Positions 1 to 7,763 of a DNA stretch of 19,198 nucleotides are shown in pieces. A model generated the notes under the pieces. That model made no database searches and was not told the DNA's origin. It worked only from the letters and a program-made list of their open reading frames with translations. The first letter of the stretch is position 1. Each line of letters starts with the position of its first letter. This DNA comes from Bacillota bacterium (GTDB lineage: Bacteria; Bacillota; UBA4882; UBA8346): contig JAEXDA010000017.1 in the NCBI GenBank assembly GCA_023401925.1, forward strand, positions 1 to 19,198, read 5' to 3'. Position numbers and translations under genes: made by a program.

Positions 1-16
1 CATTGGGGGAGACATA

Positions 17-25
17 ATGGAAGTG
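17..25 (+). repeat. left subterminal inverted repeat of the IS
   Basis: ATGGAAGTG, the exact reverse complement of the bases at 1488-1496. It also forms the left arm of a small hairpin (ATGGAAGTGC, then GCACTCCAT, one bulged base) spanning 17-37. Confidence 0.5.
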
Positions 26-109
26 CCAGCACTCCATTCGCTATCACGTAGGTTATAATGAGAATGAAGAGGCTCATTACAGAGCTACAAAACGAAGGAG
101 GCTGACAAT

Positions 110-1219
110 ATGAAGTATACCACATTCGTAGGACTCGACGTACACAAAGATTCCATTTCGGTTGCCGTAATCCATGAAGGTTCCAATGAAGCAGAGTTTC
201 TTGGTGTAATCCCGAATCATCCGGATGCGATTGGCAATTTAGTCAAAAAGCTAGGCGTTAAAGGAACACAATACTGTTACGAAGCAGGTCCATGTGGATA
301 TGTCATCTATCGTCTTATTACCAAATTAGGAGTTTATTGCATAGTGGCGGCCCCATCACTCATTCCATCAAAACCGGGTGATAAAGTGAAAACGGATAAA
401 CGCGACGCTAAAAAACTAGCCCGCTCACTTAAAAATGGTGACTTGACTGCGATACACATCCCTTCCGAAGAACAAGAAGCTTTACGTGATTTAATCAGAG
501 CCCGTGAAGATGCGAGTCAAGATTTACTAAAGAAGCGCAACCAACTTACTAAATTCTTGTTACGGTTGGATGTTCGTCAACCCAATGGAACCAGAGCCTG
601 GTCCGTTGCCTATCGGAAATGGTTAAATACAGTGAATTTTAAACAACTACCACTACAAATTGTTTTAACTGAATATATTCACGCTATTGAACAAGCCGAA
701 GATAGAATCGTACGCTTCGACAAGGCAATTGCTGAAGCTGTAACTTCAATTTCCGACCAAGAATTATTTAAGTCTTATCAAGCATTAAAAGGAATTAGTT
801 CCTTAACGGCTGCTGCATTAATTGCTGAAATCGGAGATATTACCCGGTTTAAAACAGCCAAACAGCTCATGGCATATCTGGGTTTGGTGCCAAGCGAATA
901 TACCAGTAGTGATAAAAAAAGACAAGGTCCAATTACTAAAACTGGGAATGCCCATTTACGGTATTTGCTGGTTGAAAGCAGCTGGCACTATCGACATAAG
1001 CCCAATCTTGGTGTGGGACTTCGTAAACGCCAAGAAGGGGTGACTAAAGAAGTAAAAAAAATTGCTTGGAAAGCTCAACACCGACTATATCACAAATATC
1101 GCAAGATAGTTGCTAAAGGCAGAAAATCGAATATAGCAGTAGTAGCTGTGGCCCGAGAATTGACCGGTTTTATTTGGGCAATTGGACAGCAAGTGAAACA
1201 AGAACGTTTTGCAGCTTAA
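110..1219 (+). CDS. IS110-family transposase (RuvC-like DEDD recombinase)
   Basis: Catalyses excision and insertion of its own IS, by family knowledge as a recombinase guided by an element-encoded bridge RNA. The 369-residue length is normal. The N-terminal RuvC-like domain shows D10 in GLDVHKD, E58 in CYEAGPCG, and D96/D99 in KTDKRDAKKLA, which together fit the DEDD active site. The C-terminal transposase domain (about residues 225-310) shows LKGISSLTAAALIAEIGD and then PSEYTSSDKKRQGPITKTGN, where S266/S267 is the likely nucleophilic serine. The frame is intact from start to stop, so the enzyme is probably active. The start is ATG at 110 behind GAAGGAGG, 7-8 bases upstream. The coding sequence is visibly more AT-rich than the neighbouring genes, consistent with recent arrival. 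The tail (KKIAWKAQHRLYHKYRK, then VAVARELTGFIWAI) is typical of a large IS110 subgroup with 3' non-coding RNA. Confidence 0.95.
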   Translation: MKYTTFVGLDVHKDSISVAVIHEGSNEAEFLGVIPNHPDAIGNLVKKLGVKGTQYCYEAGPCGYVIYRLITKLGVYCIVAAPSLIPSKPGDKVKTDKRDAKKLARSLKNGDLTAIHIPSEEQEALRDLIRAREDASQDLLKKRNQLTKFLLRLDVRQPNGTRAWSVAYRKWLNTVNFKQLPLQIVLTEYIHAIEQAEDRIVRFDKAIAEAVTSISDQELFKSYQALKGISSLTAAALIAEIGDITRFKTAKQLMAYLGLVPSEYTSSDKKRQGPITKTGNAHLRYLLVESSWHYRHKPNLGVGLRKRQEGVTKEVKKIAWKAQHRLYHKYRKIVAKGRKSNIAVVAVARELTGFIWAIGQQVKQERFAA

Positions 1220-1479
1220 GTTTTCAAGGTACTGAAGAACATTTCTTTAGTTTTTAAAGATTCAACAGTTAGATGACTTGCAGTAAGAAGGAACCCTCGT
1301 TCTCGCTCATGTGATAAGGTTAACCGAACTCACGCCGGGAGACAGAGATAGCCTTCGGACGGATGACAAGTCTTGTGGTAACCAACCCACGTATATCAGG
1401 TTGACATACCGTCGAGTACCGATTCTAACTGCTGAATAATTTTATAAATCAATTTTTTAAATCTAACCTTGAATGGGGC
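1220..1479 (+). ncRNA. candidate bridge RNA region of the IS
   Basis: About 260 non-coding bases lie between the transposase stop and the right end. The segment 1280-1435 is less AT-rich than the transposase gene and contains small self-complementary parts, for example ACAAG/CTTGT around 1367-1377 and GGTTAACC around 1318-1325. IS110-family recombinases use a bridge RNA encoded in a non-coding end; in IS1111-type elements this is downstream of the transposase, which matches the long 3' and short 5' flanks here. I cannot fold it or identify target- and donor-binding loops by eye, so exact RNA ends are unknown. Position and family, not a recognised covariance model, are the basis. Confidence 0.4.
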
Positions 1480-1487
1480 TTGACAGA

Positions 1488-1496
1488 CACTTCCAT
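1488..1496 (-). repeat. right subterminal inverted repeat of the IS
   Basis: CACTTCCAT, the reverse complement of 17-25. It lies 2 bases downstream of a TTGACA hexamer (1480-1485) that points outwards through the right end. Confidence 0.5.
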
Positions 1497-1499
1497 ATC

Positions 1500-1662
1500 A
1501 GAGCAAGAGAGAGGTCAAAGACCAACTTTCCGGCTTGCATTTTGTTTTTCCAGAATATGTATTCCTTGCTTGATGACATTGACCCCGCGCCCCGGCAGCA
1601 TTCGGCATGCTGCACTTGCTTTTTGATATATTGTATAAGCCATCTAAAAACATAGCCATTCT
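1500..1662. other. non-coding gap with a 7-bp hairpin
   Basis: No convincing gene lies between the IS and the palindromic repeat. A perfect inverted repeat GCAGCAT/ATGCTGC (1595-1613, loop TCGGC) is followed after six bases by TTTTT. It could act as a weak rightward terminator. The reading frames across it have no recognisable protein features. Confidence 0.4.
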
Positions 1663-1740
1663 TCTCTGTGTCTCCGTGTCTCTGTGGCCAAAAAGCATTG
1701 ATTTAGGCCATAGAGGCACAGAGATAAAACCTATTTTTAC
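1663..1740 (-). repeat. palindromic dispersed repeat, copy A
   Basis: A long imperfect hairpin. The outer stretch TCTCTGTG and inner arm (CCGTGTCTCTGTGGCC, ending at 1689) pair with 1706-1724; 16 of 19 bases match, with a 16-base loop at 1690-1705. A nearly identical copy in the opposite orientation lies at 15209-15291, and the similarity extends past the hairpin into ATAAAACCTATTTTTA (1724-1739). The right edge of the repeat supplies the TAA stop of the agmatine deiminase gene, so the repeat forms that gene's 3' end and probably its transcript terminator or stabiliser. Tracts of this CTCTGTGGC type are common as dispersed intergenic repeats in several bacterial phyla. Confidence 0.85.
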
Positions 1741-2762
1741 CCTTTAATCCCTGCAGGCATCTGTTGGGTCAGGCAGTGGACATTACCGCCGCCCCGGGCG
1801 ATAACGGAGCCGTTGATGGTGGCGATCCGCCGCTCCGGGAATAACCGCTCCAAAATTTCCTTGGCTTTTCTGTCGGCCTCCAGGGCTTTCCCGCCGAACT
1901 CCGGCAAAATAATGCCGCCGTTGACAAAATAGAAATTCAAGTAACTTAAGGTTAAACGGTTATCTTCATAATAGTCGGCCGGCGGCTGCTGGATTTGAAT
2001 GATTTCCAACCGCCGTCCCCGGGCATCGCCGGCCTTTTTTAAGATGTTCAGGTTTTCCCTGGAAATCTCATAATTGGGATCGGCAGGATCGTTGCAGACC
2101 TGCGTGATGATTACTCCCGGACGGGCAAAGCAAGCCGCATTGTCGACATGGCCGTCCGTGTCGTCCCCGGTCCAACTCTTTTTGAGCCAGATAATGTGAG
2201 AAACGTTTAAAGACTTTTTCAGGAAATTCTCAAGTTCAATCTGGCTTAGATTGGGATTGCGATTGGTATTTAAGAGGCATTCCTCGGTGGTGAGCAATGT
2301 GCCTTCCCCATCCACGTGAAAGGAACCGCCTTCCATTACAATGGGAATATCAAAACAAGGGACTCCCAAATGATGAAGGAGTCTGGGGGCAACCTGATTG
2401 TCATCGCCGGCCTCAAATTTGCCGCCCCATCCGGTGAAAATCCAATTAATCCCGGCAATTTCACCCTGGGAATTGGTTAGGAAGGTTGGTCCGTTATCCC
2501 GCATCCAGGAATCGTTATGTTCCAAGGGCAGGATATCAATGCCCGCGCCACAATACCCGGCCGCTTCATCGGCCAGTTCCGGCCGGGCAATCAGCGTTAC
2601 CGGTTCGAACTTGGAGATTTTTTGAACAATATCGGCAAATACCGGCAAGATTTCTTCAAACGGTTCGGGCCAGATGGCTTCTTTCACCGGCCATTCCATG
2701 AAAGTGCGCGAGTGCTTTTCCCACTCCGGGGGCATTTTGAAACCCATTTCTGCAGGAAACAT
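1737..2762 (-). CDS. aguA: agmatine deiminase
   Basis: Hydrolyses agmatine to N-carbamoylputrescine and ammonia in the cytoplasm, a step from arginine towards putrescine. The 341 residues form one peptidyl-arginine-deiminase-like fold, slightly shorter than the usual roughly 365. Family motifs are all present: NDSWMRDNGP (83-92), EGGSFHVDGEG (144-154), TDGHVDN (202-208) with the catalytic His, and the catalytic Cys at about 330 in GGGNVHCLTQQMP. The start is ATG at 2762 behind AAGGAG at 6 bases. The gene stands alone: no N-carbamoylputrescine amidase or arginine decarboxylase is next to it, so the pathway must be completed elsewhere, or the enzyme serves agmatine catabolism. Its stop codon lies at the edge of a dispersed palindromic repeat. 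It diverges from the chemotaxis receptor gene across a 218-base gap. Confidence 0.93.
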   Translation of the reverse strand: MFPAEMGFKMPPEWEKHSRTFMEWPVKEAIWPEPFEEILPVFADIVQKISKFEPVTLIARPELADEAAGYCGAGIDILPLEHNDSWMRDNGPTFLTNSQGEIAGINWIFTGWGGKFEAGDDNQVAPRLLHHLGVPCFDIPIVMEGGSFHVDGEGTLLTTEECLLNTNRNPNLSQIELENFLKKSLNVSHIIWLKKSWTGDDTDGHVDNAACFARPGVIITQVCNDPADPNYEISRENLNILKKAGDARGRRLEIIQIQQPPADYYEDNRLTLSYLNFYFVNGGIILPEFGGKALEADRKAKEILERLFPERRIATINGSVIARGGGNVHCLTQQMPAGIKG

Positions 2763-2980
2763 CGGTTTCTCCTTATGGTTGGAATCAAGTTTTACTTAAA
2801 GTTTCTGTTTTATTTTAAACATAAAAGGTAACGGTTACAAGAGAGATTTGAAATTTTATGGGAATTGGTTATCTAAAGTTCACAGGAAAATTACTCAATG
2901 TTTATTTCCAATATCGAGAACAGTATTAATATAAGAAGTAAGGGAAGTCCATTGAAATTCATAAATGGAGATGACTGGAT

Positions 2981-4618
2981 ATGATGGGTAAACTCAAGCT
3001 TCAAACCCGATTGTTGATAGGCTCTTGCAGTATGCTCGCAATCATCGTTTTACTATTCGCATTAACCTTAGTCAGTTTGAACCGGATCGACAGTAAGATG
3101 AAAGATATCGTAGAGCATAATGTTTATAAGTTAGAACTCTACAATGATATGGAAAAATTAATCCTCGAAATAACCAACTCCCTTAAAACGCTGGTCTTAT
3201 TGGAAGACCCCGTTTTAAGACAGCAGGAGATCTCCAACATTCAAAATTACCGCCGGGAATACGATGGATTGTTTCAGGATATTCAAAAAACCGCTGCCAC
3301 AAGCCAGGGTGAAACGCTCCGCAGTCAAATTGAAGAAGCGGAAAACGTTGCCAGACCATTCAATGACAAAATTATCGAATCGGCAATGGCGGGTCAAAAG
3401 GCGATTGCCGCTGATTTGATTGGTTCGCAAGCAGGTCCGGCATGCCGGAAATGGATTGATGCCATTGAACAAGCTGTCGATTTACAGAAGGAAAGCAATG
3501 AAAAAGATGTAGCGGATGCCAAACGAACCAATGAATGGTTAATCTTTTTGATGATCCTCTTGGGCGGGATAGCTGTGGCCTTTGGAATCGGAATCGCTTT
3601 TTTAATGAAGAAGCTGATCGTCAAACCGGTTGTCGATATTGTAAACCGTTTGGATGAAGGCGCGGTTGAGGTTGGGGCGGCCTCCAGCCAATTATCGGCA
3701 TCAGCCGGGCAGTTGGCTCAGGGAAGCGCCGAGCAGGCGTCGGCCATTGAAGAAACCTCTTCGACCTTACAAGAAACGGCATCCATGTTGGAACAGACCT
3801 CATCCAATACGGTAGAGGCTTATGAACTCGCCCGTAAGGCCAAAGATTCGGCCAATCAAGGCAATGTTGCTATGGAAAAAATGATGGTTTCCATGGAGAA
3901 AATCAACGAATCCAGCGGGGATATTGTTAAAATTATCAAAGTAATCGATGAAATTGCGTTTCAAACCAATATCCTGGCTCTGAATGCCGCTATTGAGGCG
4001 GCCCGGGCCGGGGATGCCGGGATGGGATTTGCAGTGGTGGCCGAAGAAGTGAGGAATTTGGCCGGAAGAAGCGCCAAAGCCGCCAAAGATACCACCATGA
4101 TGATTGAATCCAATATTGCCTTGACCAACACCGGAGTCGAGGATGCCCGGAAAGTTCATGAAACTTTATCGGATATAGCCGCTCACGCCAATAAAGTCAA
4201 TGAATTAATGAATGATATTTCGAAAGCCAGTCAAGAACAAGCGCAAGGAGTCGAACAGGTCACCAAGGCTATCGCCCAAATGGAGAGCGTAACTCAGCAG
4301 AATGCGGCCAATGCCGAAGAAAGCTCATCCGCATCCGAGGAACTCAGCGCCCAGGCCGAGAGTATGAAGGAAATCGTCTGGGAACTTTCAAAGCTGGTCT
4401 ATGGGGCTGAAAGTCTTGTTAAAACTCCACCCAATAGGTGTTTTGGGACAGAACATCCTTCGGAAGTCAAAGATGCACTGAAACCAGCGAGGGTGATTCG
4501 GAAGACCATCAACCCGGCTCCAAATCCAAGAGATCCCGCGATAAGAAACCAAAATAAAACCAAAGTCATTTCCCCGGAAGAAGTTATCCCGCTGGAAGAT
4601 GATCATCAGCAATTTTAA
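2981..4618 (+). CDS. methyl-accepting chemotaxis protein
   Basis: Membrane receptor that passes ligand signals to CheA/CheW. The 545 residues run: short cytoplasmic start, TM1 about 11-32, extracytoplasmic helical domain about 33-185 (four-helix-bundle type, low conservation), TM2 about 186-208, then the cytoplasmic signalling coiled coil. The highly conserved hairpin tip is at about 322-362 (EIAFQTNILALNAAIEAARA then GFAVVAEEVRNLAGRSA), so CheA/CheW coupling should be intact. After TM2 the sequence goes almost directly from KPVVDIVNRLDEGAVEVGAAS into the coiled coil, leaving little room for a standard HAMP domain. Gln/Glu-rich stretches around 245-275 and 415-460 are likely methylation helices. 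A hydrophilic 70-residue tail ends without an NWETF-type CheR-binding pentapeptide. Start ATG-ATG behind TGGAG; the second ATG is equally possible. No che genes are nearby. The ligand is unknown. Confidence 0.93.
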   Translation: MMGKLKLQTRLLIGSCSMLAIIVLLFALTLVSLNRIDSKMKDIVEHNVYKLELYNDMEKLILEITNSLKTLVLLEDPVLRQQEISNIQNYRREYDGLFQDIQKTAATSQGETLRSQIEEAENVARPFNDKIIESAMAGQKAIAADLIGSQAGPACRKWIDAIEQAVDLQKESNEKDVADAKRTNEWLIFLMILLGGIAVAFGIGIAFLMKKLIVKPVVDIVNRLDEGAVEVGAASSQLSASAGQLAQGSAEQASAIEETSSTLQETASMLEQTSSNTVEAYELARKAKDSANQGNVAMEKMMVSMEKINESSGDIVKIIKVIDEIAFQTNILALNAAIEAARAGDAGMGFAVVAEEVRNLAGRSAKAAKDTTMMIESNIALTNTGVEDARKVHETLSDIAAHANKVNELMNDISKASQEQAQGVEQVTKAIAQMESVTQQNAANAEESSSASEELSAQAESMKEIVWELSKLVYGAESLVKTPPNRCFGTEHPSEVKDALKPARVIRKTINPAPNPRDPAIRNQNKTKVISPEEVIPLEDDHQQF

Positions 4619-4626
4619 TGCTTCTT

Positions 4627-5910
4627 TCAATCATTGACCTCAAAGGCCGACCGAGGCCGGCCTTTGAGCCCTTTTACCAGAAAGCCGTAGCATAAGAGGG
4701 CGGCGGTTTCCGCCGCTGCAATCGTAATTCCCATCGGGAGCGCATTGTGACTGCCGGCAATACCGACCAGCGGCGCCATGAGGCCGCCTAAAACAAAGGA
4801 CAATAAGCCGAGCAAAGCCGAAGCGCTCCCGGCATTTTTGGCCTGATCTTCCATGGCCAAGGCGAAACTGCTGGTGCCGACCATGCCAACGCTGGAAACC
4901 GCAAAAAACAAGGGAACCAAGATGGCCAAAAGTCCGCCCCCGGTCAAAATCATTGCCAGCAAGGCTATTCCCCCTCCAAAAGCCATGGCCAGTCCGAAAA
5001 GGAGAAGTTTGCGTTCGCTGATCCGCCCGGCCATCCTGCCGGTAAATTGACCGGCGATAATGATGCCCAGGCCGTTGACAGCGAAGATTAAGCTGAATGT
5101 CTGGGGAGAAACCCCGAAGATATTTTGGATCACAAAGGGTGAACCGGAAATATACGCGAACATGCCGGCGGTAACGAAGCCTTGACAAAGCGCGCAGCCC
5201 ATGAATTTAGGATTACCCATTAAATCCCGGAACGTTTTCCAGGTATGAGCCAGGTTGCCGCCGGAGCGGCGTTCTGCGGGCAATGTTTCTTCAAGGCCCC
5301 AAAATACGGCCAGCATCGTCAGCAAACCGATACCGGTGAGAACGATAAATACTCCCCGCCATGACGTAAATTGTAATATTTGTCCTCCAACAACCGGAGC
5401 TAGAATTGGCGCAACGCCGTTAATCAGCATTAATAAGGAAAAAAAACGGGTCATCTGCGGACCCGAATACAGGTCGCGGACTGCCGCCCGTGAAATCACA
5501 ATTCCGGCGGCGCCCGCCAGTCCTTGAATCCCTCTCATGATAATGAAAATTCCGCCGGACGGCGCAAAAACGCAACATAGGGAAGAAACTGCATAAACCA
5601 ATAACCCGGCCAGTAACGGTTTGCGCCGTCCCCATACATCGCTGACGGGTCCCACAAATATTTGGCCCAGGGCCATACCCAATAAACAGGCGGTTAAGCT
5701 AAGCTGGGCCATTGAAGCGGTTGTGTGAAGCGTCCGGGCCACACCCGGCAGCGCCGGTAAATACATGTCAATGGAAAACGGCCCGAATGCCGAGAGTACT
5801 CCTAAAATGCAAGCTATTCTCAAGACGGCAAGCCGTGATTCCTTTTGGTGAACGACTGGTTTGGGGTTGTTGCTGTTTGGGTTCATTGAAATGTCCATGG
5901 ATACCAGCAT
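4627..5910 (-). CDS. Bcr/CflA-type MFS drug exporter
   Basis: A 12-helix major facilitator superfamily proton antiporter, 427 residues, inner membrane. The family marker FSIDMYLPALP (45-55) ends TM1, motif A is GPVSDVWGRRKPLL (87-100), and an R-G-I-Q-G-L-A-G-A-A-G stretch marks TM4. WGLEETLP closes the first six helices, and the second half repeats the pattern with GRMAGRISERK. These features match Bcr/CflA multidrug resistance exporters; the real substrate cannot be read from sequence. The start is uncertain: three ATG codons lie within the first nine residues (5910, 5898, 5886) and none has a strong Shine-Dalgarno, so the first is kept. It converges on the chemotaxis receptor gene with only 8 bases between stops, and diverges from the oligoendopeptidase gene. 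Not physically linked to the tripartite efflux operon. Confidence 0.88.
   Translation of the reverse strand: MLVSMDISMNPNSNNPKPVVHQKESRLAVLRIACILGVLSAFGPFSIDMYLPALPGVARTLHTTASMAQLSLTACLLGMALGQIFVGPVSDVWGRRKPLLAGLLVYAVSSLCCVFAPSGGIFIIMRGIQGLAGAAGIVISRAAVRDLYSGPQMTRFFSLLMLINGVAPILAPVVGGQILQFTSWRGVFIVLTGIGLLTMLAVFWGLEETLPAERRSGGNLAHTWKTFRDLMGNPKFMGCALCQGFVTAGMFAYISGSPFVIQNIFGVSPQTFSLIFAVNGLGIIIAGQFTGRMAGRISERKLLLFGLAMAFGGGIALLAMILTGGGLLAILVPLFFAVSSVGMVGTSSFALAMEDQAKNAGSASALLGLLSFVLGGLMAPLVGIAGSHNALPMGITIAAAETAALLCYGFLVKGLKGRPRSAFEVND
4639..4676 (+). terminator. rightward terminator hairpin inside the convergent gene
   Basis: Perfect 11-bp inverted repeat CTCAAAGGCCG/CGGCCTTTGAG (4639-4649 and 4658-4668, 8-base loop) followed by CCCTTTTA. 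It starts 20 bases after the chemotaxis receptor stop and would end its transcript. It lies within the last codons of the convergent transporter gene. Confidence 0.6.
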
Positions 5911-5983
5911 ATCACAGAATAAGCCGAAATTCCATTCCAGCCTTGTTAAAACAGAAGAGATTGTAAAATTACAGTTTGATGGC

Positions 5984-6012
5984 TGGAAATGGATACCAAA
6001 ATCAGGTATGAT
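5984..6012 (+). promoter_or_regulatory. possible promoter of the oligoendopeptidase gene
   Basis: TGGAAA (5984-5989), 17 bases, TATGAT (6007-6012), 26 bases before the start codon. The -35 overlaps the right arm of a gapped inverted repeat (CCATTCCAGCC at 5932-5942 with GGCTGGAAATGG at 5981-5992, one bulge), which could be an operator or a leader hairpin of the divergent transporter gene. Confidence 0.35.
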
Positions 6013-6038
6013 AGTTTAGGAAAGAGGAGGATGATTTC

Positions 6039-7763
6039 ATGGCCATAAAAGAAGTTGGTTCTTTTAAAGAATATCAATACCATAGACCGGAACTTGAGCA
6101 GTTCAAAACCGAATTTCAAAAGTTCCTGGCCCAGTTTGAGCAGGCCGAGTCCCTTGAAGGGCAAAACCAGGCTATTTCCGCCATCAACCGGCTGCGAAAC
6201 GAGTTTGAAACCATGGCCACCCTGGTCCATATCCGGCACTCCATGAATACCACCGATGAATACTATGAGCGGGAAAACGACTATTTTGACGAGGCGGGTC
6301 CCATTTATGAAGGGTTTATTGATCAATACTACCGGGTATTGGTAGCCTCCCGGCTTCGCCCGGCCTTGGAAGAAAAATGGGGTTCCCAGCTTTTCCGGAT
6401 TGCCGAATTGAAGCTGAAAACGTTCTCCCCGGAAATTGTGGAGGACCTTCAACAAGAGAACAAATTATCCAGTCAATACACTAAGTTAAGGGCGTCGGCC
6501 AAGATCCTGTTCGAAGGGGAGGCCAGAAATCTTTCGCAAATGTCCCCGTTTCTCCAATCCCCGGACCGGGAGAAGCGGAAACTGGCCCAAGAGGCCTTCT
6601 GCGGCTTTTTCCTGGAACACGAAGCCGAATTTGATCAGATTTATGACGGTTTGGTAAAGCTGCGGGACAAAATCGCCCGTAAGTTGGGATTCAAAAATTT
6701 TATCGAACTCGGTTATGCCCGCCTGAGCCGGTCGGACTACGACGCCTCGATGGTGGTCGGTTACCGCCGGCAGGTTCTGGAAGATCTGGTGCCGTTAGCC
6801 ACCAAGCTCCGGCAGAGACAGGCCAAACGGTTACATTTGGATGCGCTGAAATATTACGATGAACCTTTGGAGTTTTTGACCGGAAACGCCCTTCCCAAAG
6901 GAGATCCGGACCAGCTGGTGGCCAATGCCAAGCGGATGTACAGCGAGCTCTCTCCGGAAAGCGGGGACTTTTTCTCGTTTATGGTGGAACATGAGTTGCT
7001 GGATCTCATTACCCGGCAGGGCAAGGCCGGGGGCGGTTATTGCACTTATATCCCGGACTACCGGTCTCCTTTCATCTTTTCCAACTTCAACGGGACGTCG
7101 GATGATGTGGATGTGCTCACCCACGAGGCGGGCCACGCCTTTCAGGTGTATTTAAGCCGGGATTACCAGCTCCCGGAATATATCTGGCCAACGCTGGAAG
7201 CCTGCGAAATCCATTCCATGAGTATGGAGTTTTTGGCCTGGCCGTGGATGAGGCTTTTCTTCGGCACGGATGAAACCAAATATAAATTTGCCCATTTAAG
7301 CGGAGCTTTGCTGTTCATTCCCTACGGGGTAACGGTGGATCAGTTTCAACATTGGGTTTATGAAAACCCGGAGGCCAGCCCGGAACAGCGGAAAAGGGTT
7401 TGGCGGTCTATCGAGGAGAAATACCTGCCGCACCGGGATTATGCAGATAACGAGTTTCTAAATCGCGGCGGCTTTTGGTTCCGCCAAGGCCACATTTTCA
7501 ATAATCCCTTTTATTATATTGATTATACTTTGGCCCAGGTTTGCGCCTTTCAATTTTGGATCCGGCGCGAGCGCGCGTCCCGGGAACATTCAGTGGCGGC
7601 CTGGGAAGATTATTTACGGCTTTGTAAAGCCGGCGGCAGCAAGGCATTCTTGGAATTAGTAAAACTGGCCGGTTTACAAAATCCTTTTGAGCCAGGGTGT
7701 ATCCGTTCGGTAACCGGACCCATCGCCAAGTGGTTGGAAGATGTGGCGGACTGGCAACTTTAA
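6039..7763 (+). CDS. M3-family oligoendopeptidase
   Basis: A cytoplasmic zinc metallopeptidase that cleaves short peptides, of the PepF/oligoendopeptidase type. It has 574 residues, usual for this subgroup, with no signal peptide. The zinc-binding HEAGH motif is at 362-366 (DVLTHEAGHAFQVYLS), and the third ligand is probably E390 in LEACEIHSMSMEF, about 24 residues beyond the second histidine as the M3 family requires. The substrate-loop signature GGGYCTYIPDYRSPFIFSNFN precedes it at about 331-351. The all-helical N-terminal half (1-200) is typical of the clan. The start is ATG at 6039 with a strong GAGGAGG eight bases upstream. It is monocistronic: the upstream gene diverges and the downstream gene is 338 bases away. 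The role is probably general peptide turnover. No missing residues are seen. Confidence 0.92.
   Translation: MAIKEVGSFKEYQYHRPELEQFKTEFQKFLAQFEQAESLEGQNQAISAINRLRNEFETMATLVHIRHSMNTTDEYYERENDYFDEAGPIYEGFIDQYYRVLVASRLRPALEEKWGSQLFRIAELKLKTFSPEIVEDLQQENKLSSQYTKLRASAKILFEGEARNLSQMSPFLQSPDREKRKLAQEAFCGFFLEHEAEFDQIYDGLVKLRDKIARKLGFKNFIELGYARLSRSDYDASMVVGYRRQVLEDLVPLATKLRQRQAKRLHLDALKYYDEPLEFLTGNALPKGDPDQLVANAKRMYSELSPESGDFFSFMVEHELLDLITRQGKAGGGYCTYIPDYRSPFIFSNFNGTSDDVDVLTHEAGHAFQVYLSRDYQLPEYIWPTLEACEIHSMSMEFLAWPWMRLFFGTDETKYKFAHLSGALLFIPYGVTVDQFQHWVYENPEASPEQRKRVWRSIEEKYLPHRDYADNEFLNRGGFWFRQGHIFNNPFYYIDYTLAQVCAFQFWIRRERASREHSVAAWEDYLRLCKAGGSKAFLELVKLAGLQNPFEPGCIRSVTGPIAKWLEDVADWQL

Larger units (their letters stand above)
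10..1499 (+). mobile_element. IS110-family insertion sequence (boundaries predicted)
   Basis: An insertion sequence built around one DEDD-type transposase gene at 110-1219. A 9-base inverted repeat, ATGGAAGTG at 17-25 and CACTTCCAT at 1488-1496, lies just outside both non-coding flanks. IS1111-type members of the IS110 family have short subterminal rather than terminal inverted repeats, so I place the ends a few bases outside them, near 10 and 1499, giving about 1.49 kb. That is a normal size for the family. No target-site duplication is expected from this family, and none can be judged with only about 9 bases of left flank. The element is more AT-rich than the genes that follow. The boundaries are inference; the transposase and the inverted repeat are seen directly. 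Confidence 0.7.

Noticed and set aside
54..59. TATAAT upstream of the transposase as the normal promoter
   Set aside because: No -35 lies 15-19 bases before it, and with the right-end TTGACA the spacing would be far too long; it overlaps the TAATGAG/CTCATTA hairpin (56-79). It may still be a weak -10.
2890..2925. Possible sigma-28 flagellar promoter before the chemoreceptor gene
   Set aside because: CCAATAT is only partly like the -10, and no TAAA lies at the right distance.
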